Shown in pieces: positions 34,231 through 42,760 of a DNA stretch of 64,000 bases. The notes under the pieces were generated by a model. That model was not told the DNA's origin. It saw only the letters and a list, made by a program, of their open reading frames with translations, and made no database searches. The position numbers were made by a program, and so were the translations under genes. The stretch spans positions 2,473,625 to 2,537,624 of the forward strand of contig LT599018.1 of NCBI GenBank assembly GCA_900079685.1, given 5' to 3'. Positions within the stretch are counted from its first letter, which is position 1; every line of letters begins with the position of its first letter. The stretch is from an uncultured delta proteobacterium. Lineage in GTDB: Bacteria > Desulfobacterota > Desulfovibrionia > Desulfovibrionales > Desulfovibrionaceae.

Positions 34231-34903
34231 TGTCGGCCCCCGGCTTTTTGTCCAGCCCGTAGTACGCCGCGTCATAGGTGGTGATAAGCGCCATGGAAAC
34301 AGGCACCAGCACCGTGTGGATGGCGGAAAACCCGCTTTGCATGTGCGCGGCGAGGTCCCGGCTGAGCGTTGCGAGCCGCTCGTGGATGCGGTCCAGGTTG
34401 ACCGTGGGGTACGGCTGCCCAGGCAGAAAGGCGGCCTGGCCGCAAACATGCCCCTTGCCGCCGACGGCCGTGGGAACGCCGTACACGCGGCAGGTCACGG
34501 GCCGGTGCGCGTACAGGACGCAGCGGTCGTCGTCGCCGAGCAGGGGACACCGCACGCGTTCCCTGGCGATGGCTTCCAGGATGCCGCCAACTTCTTGACC
34601 GGCCTGTTCCGCTTTGAAGGCTCTGCGTTTGATGGTGTGGATCTTCCTGTCCGCGGCGTGCGCCCGCTCAAGAATGCCCGAGCGCTCCGGCCCGGACGGG
34701 AAGGCCGCCAGGAAGGCCGCGTTAAGGTAGGCCGCTTCCACCAGGGTAAGGTCGAAAAGGGCGTGGCAGCAGCCGCTGCATCCCTCATGACAGGTTACGC
34801 ACGCGGGGTGCGCTTGGCGCACGCGCTCAAAAGCCGTATCAGCCTCGCGGGCGAGATCTTCATACCGTGAAAAAATAACCGTGGGGTCTGGGAGAATTAT
34901 CAT
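34223..34903 (-). CDS. YkgJ-family cysteine-cluster protein
   Basis: The 226-residue protein carries the Zn/Fe-chelating cysteine cluster of the YkgJ family: CVTCHEGCSGCCHALF near residues 35-50, then CPLLGDDDRCVLYAHRPVTCRVYGV near residues 119-143. These cysteines probably bind a metal or Fe-S centre. The ATG at 34903 (MIILPD) is chosen over a TTG 18 bases upstream; no clear ribosome-binding site is visible for either. First gene of a three-gene overlapping set. Confidence 0.85.
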   Translation of the reverse strand: MIILPDPTVIFSRYEDLAREADTAFERVRQAHPACVTCHEGCSGCCHALFDLTLVEAAYLNAAFLAAFPSGPERSGILERAHAADRKIHTIKRRAFKAEQAGQEVGGILEAIARERVRCPLLGDDDRCVLYAHRPVTCRVYGVPTAVGGKGHVCGQAAFLPGQPYPTVNLDRIHERLATLSRDLAAHMQSGFSAIHTVLVPVSMALITTYDAAYYGLDKKPGADNG

Positions 34904-34948
34904 GGGGGCACAATACAGCAAGCAAGCCGAATGAACAAGGCCGCCGCG

Positions 34949-35944
34949 TTATTGCTCGCCGAGGGAAACCGATTCAGCCTTCCTTTCGGCGGCGGCTTTC
35001 ATCTCCGTGAAGAAAAGGGACACGGAATCCATACCGATATCCAGAGGGGAGAAGCCGGATTCCACAGCCTTTGTCCGGAACTCCGGCGTTTTGGCAAACG
35101 CGGAAAAAAACTCCGAAATTTCTTCACGAGTGATTTTCGGCGTATCCGCCGGAACGGCAACGCCGATATACACGCCTTCGTTGACGCGCATGCCCAATTC
35201 CTGAAACGCGGGCACGTCCGGAAGGGACGGCACTCTTTTCCCGGAAGCGACGGCCAAGGGCCTCAGCTTCGCGTTCTTGAGGCCCGGCGCGGCCACGCGC
35301 GCGGAGTACCCCCAAAAAACGCTCGCCTGGCCGTTTACAACCGCTCCGGCGGCGGTCACGGTGCCGGTATAGGGCACGTATGTCGTGCGCACGCCCATTT
35401 CCCTGTCCAGGGCCCGCGCCGCGAGCTGGCTCGCGCTGTACCTGCCCGACCCGGCGACCATGAATGCGCCGCCCTTGTCGGCAGCGGCATCCGCCACGTC
35501 CTGGACCGTCTTGAAGGGATTCTGCTCTATCGTCCAGAGAACGCACGGTATGTAGGCGATCACGTTACAGACGGCCAGAGTGTTGAGAAAGACGCCAGAG
35601 TCCGGCTGCGTCGAGCGGAGGTAGGCGTCCGGGAACAGCACCAGCGTCAAAACGGAGCCGTCCGGCGCGTCGTCAACGACGCGGGCCCAGGCGTCCGCCC
35701 CGGCCCTGCCCGGAACGTACCGGACCTTGGCATCCTTGCCCGTTTTGGCGACGAACCCCTCCCGGATCAGGGAAAAGAGCGCATCCGTCTCGCTCCCCTG
35801 GGGGAAAGGCAGGGTCACGGTTATGTTCACATCAGGCCACTGCGGGGGATAATCCGGGTCCGTGGCGGCGGCGGACGATGCGGCCGGGCACAGCGAGAAC
35901 CAGAACAGAACAGCGGCGAACGATGCGGCGATACGGGGCATCAT
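34949..35944 (-). CDS. TctC (Bug)-type solute-binding protein
   Basis: This 331-residue exported protein belongs to the tripartite tricarboxylate transporter receptor family. It has a signal peptide to ~26, the VNITVTLPFPQGSETDALF entry, ...YVPGRAGADAWARVV, and the domain 2 block KTVQDVADAA...GSGRYSASQLAARAL. Normal partners TctA/TctB are absent, so it is an orphan receptor that either serves a distant transporter or a sensor. It overlaps the upstream gene by 4 bases. Confidence 0.85.
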   Translation of the reverse strand: MMPRIAASFAAVLFWFSLCPAASSAAATDPDYPPQWPDVNITVTLPFPQGSETDALFSLIREGFVAKTGKDAKVRYVPGRAGADAWARVVDDAPDGSVLTLVLFPDAYLRSTQPDSGVFLNTLAVCNVIAYIPCVLWTIEQNPFKTVQDVADAAADKGGAFMVAGSGRYSASQLAARALDREMGVRTTYVPYTGTVTAAGAVVNGQASVFWGYSARVAAPGLKNAKLRPLAVASGKRVPSLPDVPAFQELGMRVNEGVYIGVAVPADTPKITREEISEFFSAFAKTPEFRTKAVESGFSPLDIGMDSVSLFFTEMKAAAERKAESVSLGEQ

Positions 35945-36585
35945 TGGTTCTTTTCCTTGGATTTGCGCATGAAATCGGCCGCGTTGGCCACCTCCACCAC
36001 CCGCCAGACCCCTTCCTGCCGCGCCATGCGCAACTCCAGGGGGTACGCGCGGCCCTTTGTCCCGTCGGCGAGCACGGTCGTGACCACGGCGCCGTTTTTC
36101 CCGCTTTGTTTGACTTTAGCGGGGCCGAAGACCTTTTTGTCCTTTTCCCCGCCCCGGAAAACCTTGCCGAAAACACCCTGGTACGGCGTCGCGGTTTTTT
36201 CCGGCTTTCCCGCGAACGCGCCCGAAACCACGCCGTAAGTGACATAGCTCCTGGCTTCGGAAACGAGCAGGGAGCGCAGCGCCTCGTTCGTCGCGGCATT
36301 GCCGCCGAGGGCGAGCACCATGGCAATGGCTGGGTTTTGCGCGGCCTCGTTGACCAGTTCCGGGTCCGCGAGCACCTGCGTCAATCCCTTTGCCACCACG
36401 CCGTCAATATCGAGATACGTTTCGACCACCGAGAGGTCTTTGGTGTCTATCCCCTGTTGCAGCATACGGATGCTGTCTTCCGGCCCGGCGGCGGCGGAAG
36501 GGAGGAGGCTCCCCGGCCCGAAAAGCAGCACGCAGGCCATGAGCGCAATGTATATACCGTTCTTCTTCAAGAATTCCCGAAGCAT
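35941..36585 (-). CDS. Exported protein of unknown function
   Basis: The 214-residue protein has an N-terminal signal/membrane segment (GIYIALMACVLLFGPGSLL) and a soluble helical domain with LSVVETYLDIDGVVAKGLTQ and RSYVTYGVVSGAF, ending in a beta region (VVTTVLADGTKGRAYPLELR, WRVVEV). The pattern resembles DUF2939-type exported proteins but I am not sure. AAGGAG is 5 bases before the ATG at 36585. Coupled by overlap to the TctC-like gene. Confidence 0.75.
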   Translation of the reverse strand: MLREFLKKNGIYIALMACVLLFGPGSLLPSAAAGPEDSIRMLQQGIDTKDLSVVETYLDIDGVVAKGLTQVLADPELVNEAAQNPAIAMVLALGGNAATNEALRSLLVSEARSYVTYGVVSGAFAGKPEKTATPYQGVFGKVFRGGEKDKKVFGPAKVKQSGKNGAVVTTVLADGTKGRAYPLELRMARQEGVWRVVEVANAADFMRKSKEKNQ

Positions 36586-36673
36586 ACAAACTCCTTGTCC
36601 ACGGCATTGTAGTGAGGAAGGACGCCGCATGCAAAGTATTTTCTGATAAAACCCCGAAGCCCGGATTTTTTTG

Positions 36674-36712
36674 TTGACATGGTTTTTTATTGAAACTACA
36701 AAAGTTACAAAA
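36674..36712 (+). promoter_or_regulatory. Promoter and candidate operator of the Rrf2 gene
   Basis: TTGACA at 36674-36679 and TACAAA at 36697-36702 are spaced 17 bases, a sigma-70 pattern. AAAAGTTACAAAA at 36700-36712 overlaps the -10 and recurs before the next gene (37175-37187), so it may be the regulator's own operator. Confidence 0.6.
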
Positions 36713-36721
36713 GGACATGCC

Positions 36722-37165
36722 ATGAACACGGATACCCGCCTGGCCGTTAGCGCCCATATTCTGGCCCTGCTCTCCTTTGCCCCGCCGGGCAAGGTCTATA
36801 CCTCGGCCGTTGCCGCCCGGAGCGTCAATACCAACCCGGTCGTCGTACGCCGCCTCATGGGCAAGCTCAAGCAATCCGGCCTTATCACCGTTTTTCGCGG
36901 CAAGGGCGGCGCGGCCCTCAGCCGCCCGGCGGAGACCATTACCCTGCTGGACGTTTTCAACGCCATTGTTCCGCCGGGGAAGCGCTGCCCGTTCGAGTTG
37001 CACCAAAACCCCAGCCCCCGCTGCTTTATCGGGAAAAACATCCACGACGCTCTGGAAATGCCGCTCGCCAAGGCGCGGAGCGCGTTGCAGGAAAGTCTCG
37101 CCACCACCACCATTGCGGACATTGCCGCGTTCATCAGGGCGCGGCGCGAGAATGAAACGGATTGA
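36722..37165 (+). CDS. Rrf2-family transcriptional regulator
   Basis: The 147-residue protein has the Rrf2 winged helix (VSAHILALLSFAP, VYTSAVAARSVNTNPVVVRRLMGKL, VFRGKGGAALSRPAETITLLDVF). Fe-S Rrf2 proteins use three Cys near residue 95-105; here only two are seen in RCPFELHQNPSPRCF, as in the YwnA-like branch, so it may sense without a cluster. The ATG at 36722 is used; the frame upstream overlaps the promoter. It precedes an OYE-family reductase that it probably controls. Confidence 0.87.
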   Translation: MNTDTRLAVSAHILALLSFAPPGKVYTSAVAARSVNTNPVVVRRLMGKLKQSGLITVFRGKGGAALSRPAETITLLDVFNAIVPPGKRCPFELHQNPSPRCFIGKNIHDALEMPLAKARSALQESLATTTIADIAAFIRARRENETD

Positions 37166-37174
37166 CGTATCAAT

Positions 37175-37187
37175 AAAAGTTACAAAA
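37175..37187 (+). promoter_or_regulatory. Second AAAAGTTACAAAA site
   Basis: A 13-bp exact copy of the motif over the Rrf2 promoter, 20 bases before the OYE gene start. Confidence 0.5.
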
Positions 37188-37207
37188 AACAGCCAAGGAG
37201 TCCGGCC

Positions 37208-38284
37208 ATGAAGACCCTGTTCGACCCTGTCCGCATCGGCGGCCTTGCCCTGAAAAACCGTATCATCCGGAGCGCCACGCACGAGCGGGCCTATGACGAG
37301 CAAGGCCGCTTCGCGCCCATTCTCGGGCCCATCTATAAAAAGCTCGCGGAAGGGGGTGTGGGGGCCATCGTCACCGGCATGATGGGCGCCGGGCCTTCCT
37401 CCCGGCTCATGCCGCGCACGGTTGACGCGAACGGCAAAACCGCCGTGGCCGGGCTCCGGGAACTGGCGGGCACGGTTCATCCTTACGGCTGCAAACTCCT
37501 GGTTCAGCTCAGCCACTGCGGGCAGCGCTCCACCGTGACGGAAAACGACGGGCCCGCCATCGGCCCCGTGGACACGGTCCAACCCTCGGGCAAACCGGTC
37601 AGGGCCATGACCACAGCCGACATCGCGCGCGTGGCCGCCGGGTTCGCGGATGCGTCCGCCCGGTGCAGGGAGGCGGGCGTGGACGGCGTGGAAATCCACG
37701 GGGCGCACGGGTACGGCCTCAGCCAGTTCCTCAGCCCCTATTTCAACAAACGGCGGGACGAGTACGGCGGGGATATGGCCGGCAGATCCCGCATCATCTT
37801 CGAGGTGTATGACGCCATCCGGGCCAAAGTCGGGACCGACTACCCCGTGTGGATCAAAATAAGCGGCCGGGAGCTGGTGGACGATTCCTCCACCTGGGAC
37901 GAGATTCTCTGGCTGTGCGCGGAACTTGAGAAACGCGGCATCAACGCCATAGAGCTCAGCGGCGGGATCGGGGAAGACGACAAATCGAAATCCGCCCAGT
38001 TCGTCAAGGATGAGGAGGATGAAGGAACCTTCGCGCCCGAGGCGCTGGCGCTCGCCGCCGCCCTCGCCGTTCCCGTGGTCAGCGTCTGCGGCTACAGGAC
38101 GCCCGCCGTCATCAACGGCTGGCTGAACAAAGGGAACATCGAAGGCATCTCCCTCTGCCGCCCGCTCATCGCCGAGCCGGATCTGGTGAACAGATGGGCA
38201 AACGGGGATACGGCAAAGGCGCGCTGTATTTCCTGCAACAAGTGCTACAAACCCAAAGCCGGGTTTGGCTGTCAGGTGTTCTGA
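37208..38284 (+). CDS. OYE-family NADH:flavin oxidoreductase
   Basis: The 358-residue FMN-binding TIM barrel belongs to the old yellow enzyme family, which reduces activated alkenes. Visible parts are DPVRIGGLALKNRIIRSATHE at the start, QLSHCGQRS, the substrate His pair region VEIHGAHGYGLSQFLSP with NKRRDEYGG, and a GISLCRPLIAEPDL phosphate site. It ends CISCNKCY...GCQVF, which recalls the Fe-S motif start of larger 2,4-dienoyl-CoA reductases but stops there. AAGGAG precedes the ATG. Likely controlled by the adjacent Rrf2 protein. Confidence 0.88.
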   Translation: MKTLFDPVRIGGLALKNRIIRSATHERAYDEQGRFAPILGPIYKKLAEGGVGAIVTGMMGAGPSSRLMPRTVDANGKTAVAGLRELAGTVHPYGCKLLVQLSHCGQRSTVTENDGPAIGPVDTVQPSGKPVRAMTTADIARVAAGFADASARCREAGVDGVEIHGAHGYGLSQFLSPYFNKRRDEYGGDMAGRSRIIFEVYDAIRAKVGTDYPVWIKISGRELVDDSSTWDEILWLCAELEKRGINAIELSGGIGEDDKSKSAQFVKDEEDEGTFAPEALALAAALAVPVVSVCGYRTPAVINGWLNKGNIEGISLCRPLIAEPDLVNRWANGDTAKARCISCNKCYKPKAGFGCQVF

Positions 38285-38375
38285 ACGCGGCGGGACCAAG
38301 CCCTCTAGTCCCATTGACGTATGTCCGTAAAAAGGCCATATTGTAACAATGGAAAATTATACCACGAGGGCTTCC

Positions 38376-38858
38376 ATGAAAAAAATACTTTTACTGATGA
38401 CGGTTGCGTTATGCCTGGCCCTGGCCGGTCCGGTCCAGGCAGACCCCCCGGCCCACGCCAAAGGGCGCGGGGGCGGCAAAAAGGAAAAATCGGAAAAACC
38501 CGGCAAAGGGCCGAAATATTCCGGGCAGCAGGGCAAGCACAACGGGCCGGACGGAAAATACCGCGGGCCGGACGGGGACGACCTGATCCGCGCGACCATT
38601 ACCGCCATAGCCGCCCGTGAGATAGCCGTGCGCGGGGGCTGGGTGGGGTATCAGCCGCTGCCGCCGGGGATCGCGAAAAACCTGGCCCGGGGCAAACCCC
38701 TGCCCCCCGGCATCGCCAAAAAAGCCCTGCCGCCGGGGATGATGCTGCATCTGCCCGTGTATCGCGGCTACAGCTGGTATGCGGCGGGCAGAGACCTCAT
38801 TCTCGTCAGCCTGGCCGGCATGGTAATCGCCGACATCCTGCACGATGTCTTCGATTGA
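38376..38858 (+). CDS. CigR-like exported protein
   Basis: The 160-residue protein has a signal peptide (MKKILLLMTVALCLALAGPVQA), a long Gly/Lys-rich low-complexity stretch to ~70, and a C-terminal part with LPPGIAKNLARGKPLPPGIA typical of the CigR family, ending in a hydrophobic helix (RDLILVSLAGMVIADIL). CigR of Salmonella limits virulence, but the molecular role in other bacteria is unknown. The ATG at 38376 is chosen for the signal peptide. Confidence 0.78.
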   Translation: MKKILLLMTVALCLALAGPVQADPPAHAKGRGGGKKEKSEKPGKGPKYSGQQGKHNGPDGKYRGPDGDDLIRATITAIAAREIAVRGGWVGYQPLPPGIAKNLARGKPLPPGIAKKALPPGMMLHLPVYRGYSWYAAGRDLILVSLAGMVIADILHDVFD

Positions 38859-38943
38859 GCCCGTCCGGGTTCCGAAAATGACATGTCGGCCCTGAACTGA
38901 TAGCTCGAAGACCCCCTAAGGATACATGGTAGGAATAAGGGAT

Positions 38944-38964
38944 GCCCGGTTCATCCGGGCTTTT
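38944..38964 (+). terminator. Terminator between cigR-like gene and ribF
   Basis: GCCCGG pairs with CCGGGC around TTCAT, followed by TTTT on the plus strand. Confidence 0.7.
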
Positions 38965-38980
38965 CCGACAAAAGAGCTTC

Positions 38981-39967
38981 TTACAGCAAAGGGATGTCCC
39001 TGCTCCGCCGCAGCGCCTCACGCGCGGATGCCGCGTCGTGGTGCAGCCGCGCCACGAGGTCTTCCGCGCTTTTGAATTTGATTTCCGCCCGCAAACGGCA
39101 GGCGAAGTGCAACCGCACCGTTTTTTCATACAGATCCCCGGAAAAATCCAGGGCGTGCGTTTCCAGGGTCACGGCCCCGCCGCCGAAGGTGGGGTTGGTG
39201 CCCACGCTGGTCATGCTTTGCAGGGGTTTCGCGTCCGGCCCGTCCGAGAGGATCTGGAGCCAGGTGGCGTACGCGCCGAGAGGCGGCAGCAGCACGTCGT
39301 GATAGCCGATATTGGCGGTGGGGAAGCCCAGCTTCCGCCCCCGCGCCTGGCCGTGGATGATGCCGCCGTCCACCGAGTGCATGCGGCCCATCAGCGGGAT
39401 CACGTTCTCCATATTCCCGCAGCGGACATGTTCGCGGATAAGGGACGAGCTCACGGTTTCCTTGCCGACGATAACGGGCGCCACCTGGGTAACGGCGAAG
39501 CCGTACCGCTCCCCCGACTCGCGGAGCATGGAGTAGTTCCCCGCCCGGCCCTTGCCCAGAGCGAAATTATACCCGGTCACAAGGTCCGTGGCGCGGAGCG
39601 TATCCACCAGCACCATGCGCACAAAGTCCTCGGCGGGTGTTTGGGCCGTCTCTTTGGTGAACGGCAGCACCAGCACCGCGTCCAGCCCGGTCTGTTCCAG
39701 GAGTTCCAGTTTCCGCTCGAGGGGCGTCAGAAGATCCGGTTTGGCCATGGCCCGGACGACGTAGACCGGGTGCGGGTGAAAGGTGACCAGCACGGAGGCG
39801 ACTTTCTGCCCCAGCTCGCTGCTCCGCGCGGCAGCCTTTTCCCGCGTGACGCGGAGAAGCTCGCGGTGGCCCATGTGCACGCCGTCAAAGTTGCCGATGG
39901 TCGCGGCGAACCGCGCGCCCGGAGACGTCAGTGATATGAATTCCTCTATGGATCTGGCAACCAGCAT
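38981..39967 (-). CDS. ribF: Riboflavin kinase / FAD synthetase
   Basis: RibF makes FMN and FAD from riboflavin. The 328-residue protein has an N-terminal nucleotidyltransferase domain (IGNFDGVHMGHREL at ~24-37, GYNFALGKGRAG, VSSSLIREHVRCG) and a C-terminal riboflavin kinase domain from ~205 (GRKLGFPTANIGY, THALDFSGDLYEKTVRLHF). The length is typical. Neighbours on the minus strand are purN upstream; the genes are 109 bases apart. Confidence 0.95.
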   Translation of the reverse strand: MLVARSIEEFISLTSPGARFAATIGNFDGVHMGHRELLRVTREKAAARSSELGQKVASVLVTFHPHPVYVVRAMAKPDLLTPLERKLELLEQTGLDAVLVLPFTKETAQTPAEDFVRMVLVDTLRATDLVTGYNFALGKGRAGNYSMLRESGERYGFAVTQVAPVIVGKETVSSSLIREHVRCGNMENVIPLMGRMHSVDGGIIHGQARGRKLGFPTANIGYHDVLLPPLGAYATWLQILSDGPDAKPLQSMTSVGTNPTFGGGAVTLETHALDFSGDLYEKTVRLHFACRLRAEIKFKSAEDLVARLHHDAASAREALRRSRDIPLL

Positions 39968-40076
39968 GGTGTCCTCGGTAGAGCTGGGGAGATGTATTCT
40001 TTTATCAGCACGTATCGATAACTTTCTTTTTGACCATCCCCCTATCGAGATGAGGGTGTGGTTCCTTCCCCCGGCG

Positions 40077-40775
40077 CTAAAACCCTTCCTCGAGCGGGGG
40101 GTGGACCAGGGCGGCCTGCGTGGCGGCCCTGGCTATCCCGGCTGTTCCGGCCATTCCGCCTGCTCCGTTTTTGGCCAGCAAGCGCACGACGCGGCCTTCC
40201 GGGACAAGGCGGTTCTCCGCGAACCAGGCCACGGCCTGGGGATAGATGCGGTGCTCCATGGCATGGACGCGCACCATCAGGGTTTCCTCGGTATCGTCCT
40301 CAAAAACCGGTATCGCGGCCTGGATGACGACCGGCCCGGCGTCCAGATCATTCACCACGAAATGCACGGTGCAGCCCGTGAGCTTTACCCCGTAAGCCAG
40401 CGCGTCTGGCCCGCCGGAAACGCCGGTGAAGGACGGCAGCAGCGACGGGTGGATATTGAGGATTTTTCCCTCGTAGGCCTGGATGAAGGCCGGGCTCAAG
40501 AGCCGCATGTACCCGGCGAGGACGACCGCCTCCACGTTCGCCTCCCGCATGGCCGCGAGCATGGCGTCATCAAAGGCGGCGCGGGAGGGGAATTCCTTGT
40601 GGGATTTGGCCCAGACCGGGATACCGGCCTCGCGCGCAAAGGCGATGGCGGGCGCGTCCGGCGCGTTGGACAGCAGAAGGGCGACCTCGGCGCGGATGCG
40701 CCCGGCCCGGATATGGTCGAGAATGGCCTTGAAATTAGTGCCTCTGCCGGAGACGAGTACCGCGATACGGAGCAT
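40077..40775 (-). CDS. purN: Phosphoribosylglycinamide formyltransferase
   Basis: PurN formylates GAR with 10-formyl-tetrahydrofolate in purine synthesis. The 232-residue protein has the phosphate loop VLVSGRGTNFKAILD (residues 6-20), the catalytic region VLAGYMRLLSPAFIQAYEGK, NIHPSLLPSFTG (catalytic Asn/His) and TVHFVVNDLDAGPVV. It carries an Ala-rich C-terminal tail beyond the usual end. A covarying palindrome lies about 95 bases upstream. Confidence 0.94.
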   Translation of the reverse strand: MLRIAVLVSGRGTNFKAILDHIRAGRIRAEVALLLSNAPDAPAIAFAREAGIPVWAKSHKEFPSRAAFDDAMLAAMREANVEAVVLAGYMRLLSPAFIQAYEGKILNIHPSLLPSFTGVSGGPDALAYGVKLTGCTVHFVVNDLDAGPVVIQAAIPVFEDDTEETLMVRVHAMEHRIYPQAVAWFAENRLVPEGRVVRLLAKNGAGGMAGTAGIARAATQAALVHPPLEEGF

Positions 40776-40870
40776 GCTGTTCCTTGCTCCGGCAGCCGTG
40801 AAGCGTGCCGGACATCACAATCAAAAAAATCTTTCGGTCGAAGGGAAGTCATCTTTCCCGTGGCACCCTG

Positions 40871-40993
40871 TGGCGGCTGCGTTTGGCGTCAGACGAGGAA
40901 GCGTGCGGTTTTCTGTAGGGGAATGGACTCTTCCGTCCATGACCCGGAAGAAAACCGTGCGCTGACGAAGTATCACGCCAAACTCAGCCGCCA
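40871..40993. repeat. Covarying palindrome, copy 1
   Basis: Outer arms TGGCGGCTGCGTTTGGCGT and ACGCCAAACTCAGCCGCCA pair almost perfectly. Inside is a second stem (GCGGTTTTC/GAAAACCG) and an apical hairpin TGGAC/GTCCA. The inner sequence is shared with 46266-46397, but the outer arms differ in sequence and still pair. The right arm overlaps the last 10 bases of cobA-hemD. Confidence 0.8.
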
Positions 40994-42519
40994 CGGCTAT
41001 CTTTGGTTATCGCCGCCACCAGGGCCGGAATAGTGTATTCCTCCGGCATGACGTGGCAGGCGAGCCCGGCCTCTTCCAGGGTTTTTGCCGTTACCGGCCC
41101 GATGCAGGCGAACCGCAGGTCCGGGTATTGCCGCAGCGTTTCCGCGGGAACGGCCTCAAGAAAGTTCGTGACCGTGGACGACGAGGCAAAGGTGATGTAG
41201 CGGATTTTGCCCGCCGCGAAAAGCTCTTTCGCGGCTTCCGCGTTTTTGTCCCTGTCCGGCGCGGGCAGGGTGCGGTATGCCGGGACCACGGTAACTTCGG
41301 CCCCGGCCTTCATAAGCCCTTTGGGCAGAACGTCCCGCGCGTTCTCCGCCCGGGGTATGAGGATGCGCTTGCCCGCCACGCCTTTTGCGACAAGGCCTTC
41401 GAGCAGATCTTCCGCCACGTAGGAGGCGGGCACGTAATCCGCGCGGACGCCTTTTTTCGCGAGAGCCTCGGCCGTGGCCGGGCCGATGGCCGCGACGACC
41501 GCCGCGCCCAACGCCCGCGTATCAAGCCCCAGGGCTTCCAGTTCGCGCCAGAAATACGCCACCCCGTTGGGAGAGGTGAACACCACCCAGTCAAAGTCGC
41601 GCAGACGGCAGGCGCTTTGGCGTACGGCGGTGGCGGCTTCCGGCGGGGCGATGGTGATGGTCGGGAACTGGACGACGCGCGCGCCTTCTGCCGCGAGCAG
41701 GGCAGCCATGCCGGAAGCCTGCTCCCGTGAGCGCGTGACCAGAACGCCCTGGCCCAGAAGCGGTTTTTTCTCGAACCAGTTCAGGGTGTCGTGCAGCGCC
41801 ACCACCTTGCCGATCACAATGAGGGACGGCGCGGTAAAATTGCCTTCTTCCGCAAGGCGTTGCAGGGTGCCCAGCGTTCCGGCCGCGCTCCGGTGGTCCG
41901 GGGTGGTTCCCCAGCGGACCAGGGCGGCGGGGGTGGCTGGGTCCATGCCGTTTTTGGTCAGATTTTCCACGATGGAGGGCAGGTTCTTCATGCCCATGAA
42001 AAACACCAGCGTGCTCGCGCCCGTGGCAAGGGCTTTCCAGTCGTGGGCCGATTCCGCTTTTTCAGGATCCTCGTGCCCGGTGGCGAAACACACGGACGAG
42101 GCGTAAGCCCTGTGGGTCAGCGGGATGCCCGCGTAAGCCGGACCCGCGATGGCGCTGGTCACGCCGGGCACGACCTCGAAGGCCACGCCCGCGTCCAGAA
42201 GTTCCTCGGCTTCTTCCGCGCCGCGCCCGAACATGTAGGGGTCCCCGCCCTTGAGCCGGGCCACGCTTTTGCCTTCCCTGGCCTTGCTGACCAGGAGGCG
42301 GTTGATATCCTGCTGCGGCAGGGTGTGGTCGCCGCCCATTTTGCCCACGTAAATAACTTCCGCGTCAGGCCGGGCAAAGGCAAGCAGTTCCTCGCTGGCA
42401 AGATAGTCGTAGACGATCACGTCGCACGTCTCGAGAAGTTCCTTGCCGCGCAAGGTTAAAAGACCCGCGTCGCCGGGACCGGCGCCGATCAGGTAGACCG
42501 TGGATTTCGTCTGGGACAT
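40984..42519 (-). CDS. cobA-hemD: Uroporphyrinogen-III methyltransferase / synthase fusion
   Basis: This 511-residue protein joins two steps of siroheme and B12 synthesis. Residues 1-~255 are the SAM-dependent methyltransferase (YLIGAGPGDAGLLTLRG at 8-24, YVGKMGGDHTLPQ, VARLKGGDPYMFGRGAEE, VPGVTSAIAGPAYAGIPLTHR). Residues ~262-505 are uroporphyrinogen-III synthase (VVFTSPNGVAYFW, ITFASSSTVTNFL, CIGPVTAKTLEEAG). The fusion is common in Desulfovibrio and Clostridia. The ATG at 42519 is used; an in-frame TTG is 6 bases upstream. Confidence 0.95.
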   Translation of the reverse strand: MSQTKSTVYLIGAGPGDAGLLTLRGKELLETCDVIVYDYLASEELLAFARPDAEVIYVGKMGGDHTLPQQDINRLLVSKAREGKSVARLKGGDPYMFGRGAEEAEELLDAGVAFEVVPGVTSAIAGPAYAGIPLTHRAYASSVCFATGHEDPEKAESAHDWKALATGASTLVFFMGMKNLPSIVENLTKNGMDPATPAALVRWGTTPDHRSAAGTLGTLQRLAEEGNFTAPSLIVIGKVVALHDTLNWFEKKPLLGQGVLVTRSREQASGMAALLAAEGARVVQFPTITIAPPEAATAVRQSACRLRDFDWVVFTSPNGVAYFWRELEALGLDTRALGAAVVAAIGPATAEALAKKGVRADYVPASYVAEDLLEGLVAKGVAGKRILIPRAENARDVLPKGLMKAGAEVTVVPAYRTLPAPDRDKNAEAAKELFAAGKIRYITFASSSTVTNFLEAVPAETLRQYPDLRFACIGPVTAKTLEEAGLACHVMPEEYTIPALVAAITKDSRGG

Positions 42520-42529
42520 GCGCAAAACC

Positions 42530-42760
42530 TTATTTCCAGGGCAAAGGGTTGAGGCCGGTAAACTCGTCCTTCGGCGGATTGAAATCCGGAAGGCGCTTAT
42601 AGACGTATGTGCCGCTGGCCCGGCGGTGGACCAGGGTATCCTGGTCCCGGAGTTTGTAATACCAGATATTGTCCGTATCCGGCGAGAGTTTCGGGCCGGT
42701 CAGGATGAACCAGCCGCCGTCGCCAAAGCTGAGCGCGGCGGGCGGGAAAAGATTTGAATA
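42530..42760 (-). pseudogene. Open-frame remnant without a start codon
   Basis: The minus strand reads ~75 protein-like codons (LSFGDGGWFILTGPKLSPD, WYYKLRDQDTLVHRRASGTY, LPDFNPPKDEFTGLNPLPWK) ending at TAA 42530, directly before cobA-hemD. No ATG, GTG or TTG opens this frame after the TGA that ends the DUF2750 gene. It looks like the 3' end of a gene that lost its 5' part or suffered a frameshift near 42745. I do not recognise the family. Confidence 0.55.
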
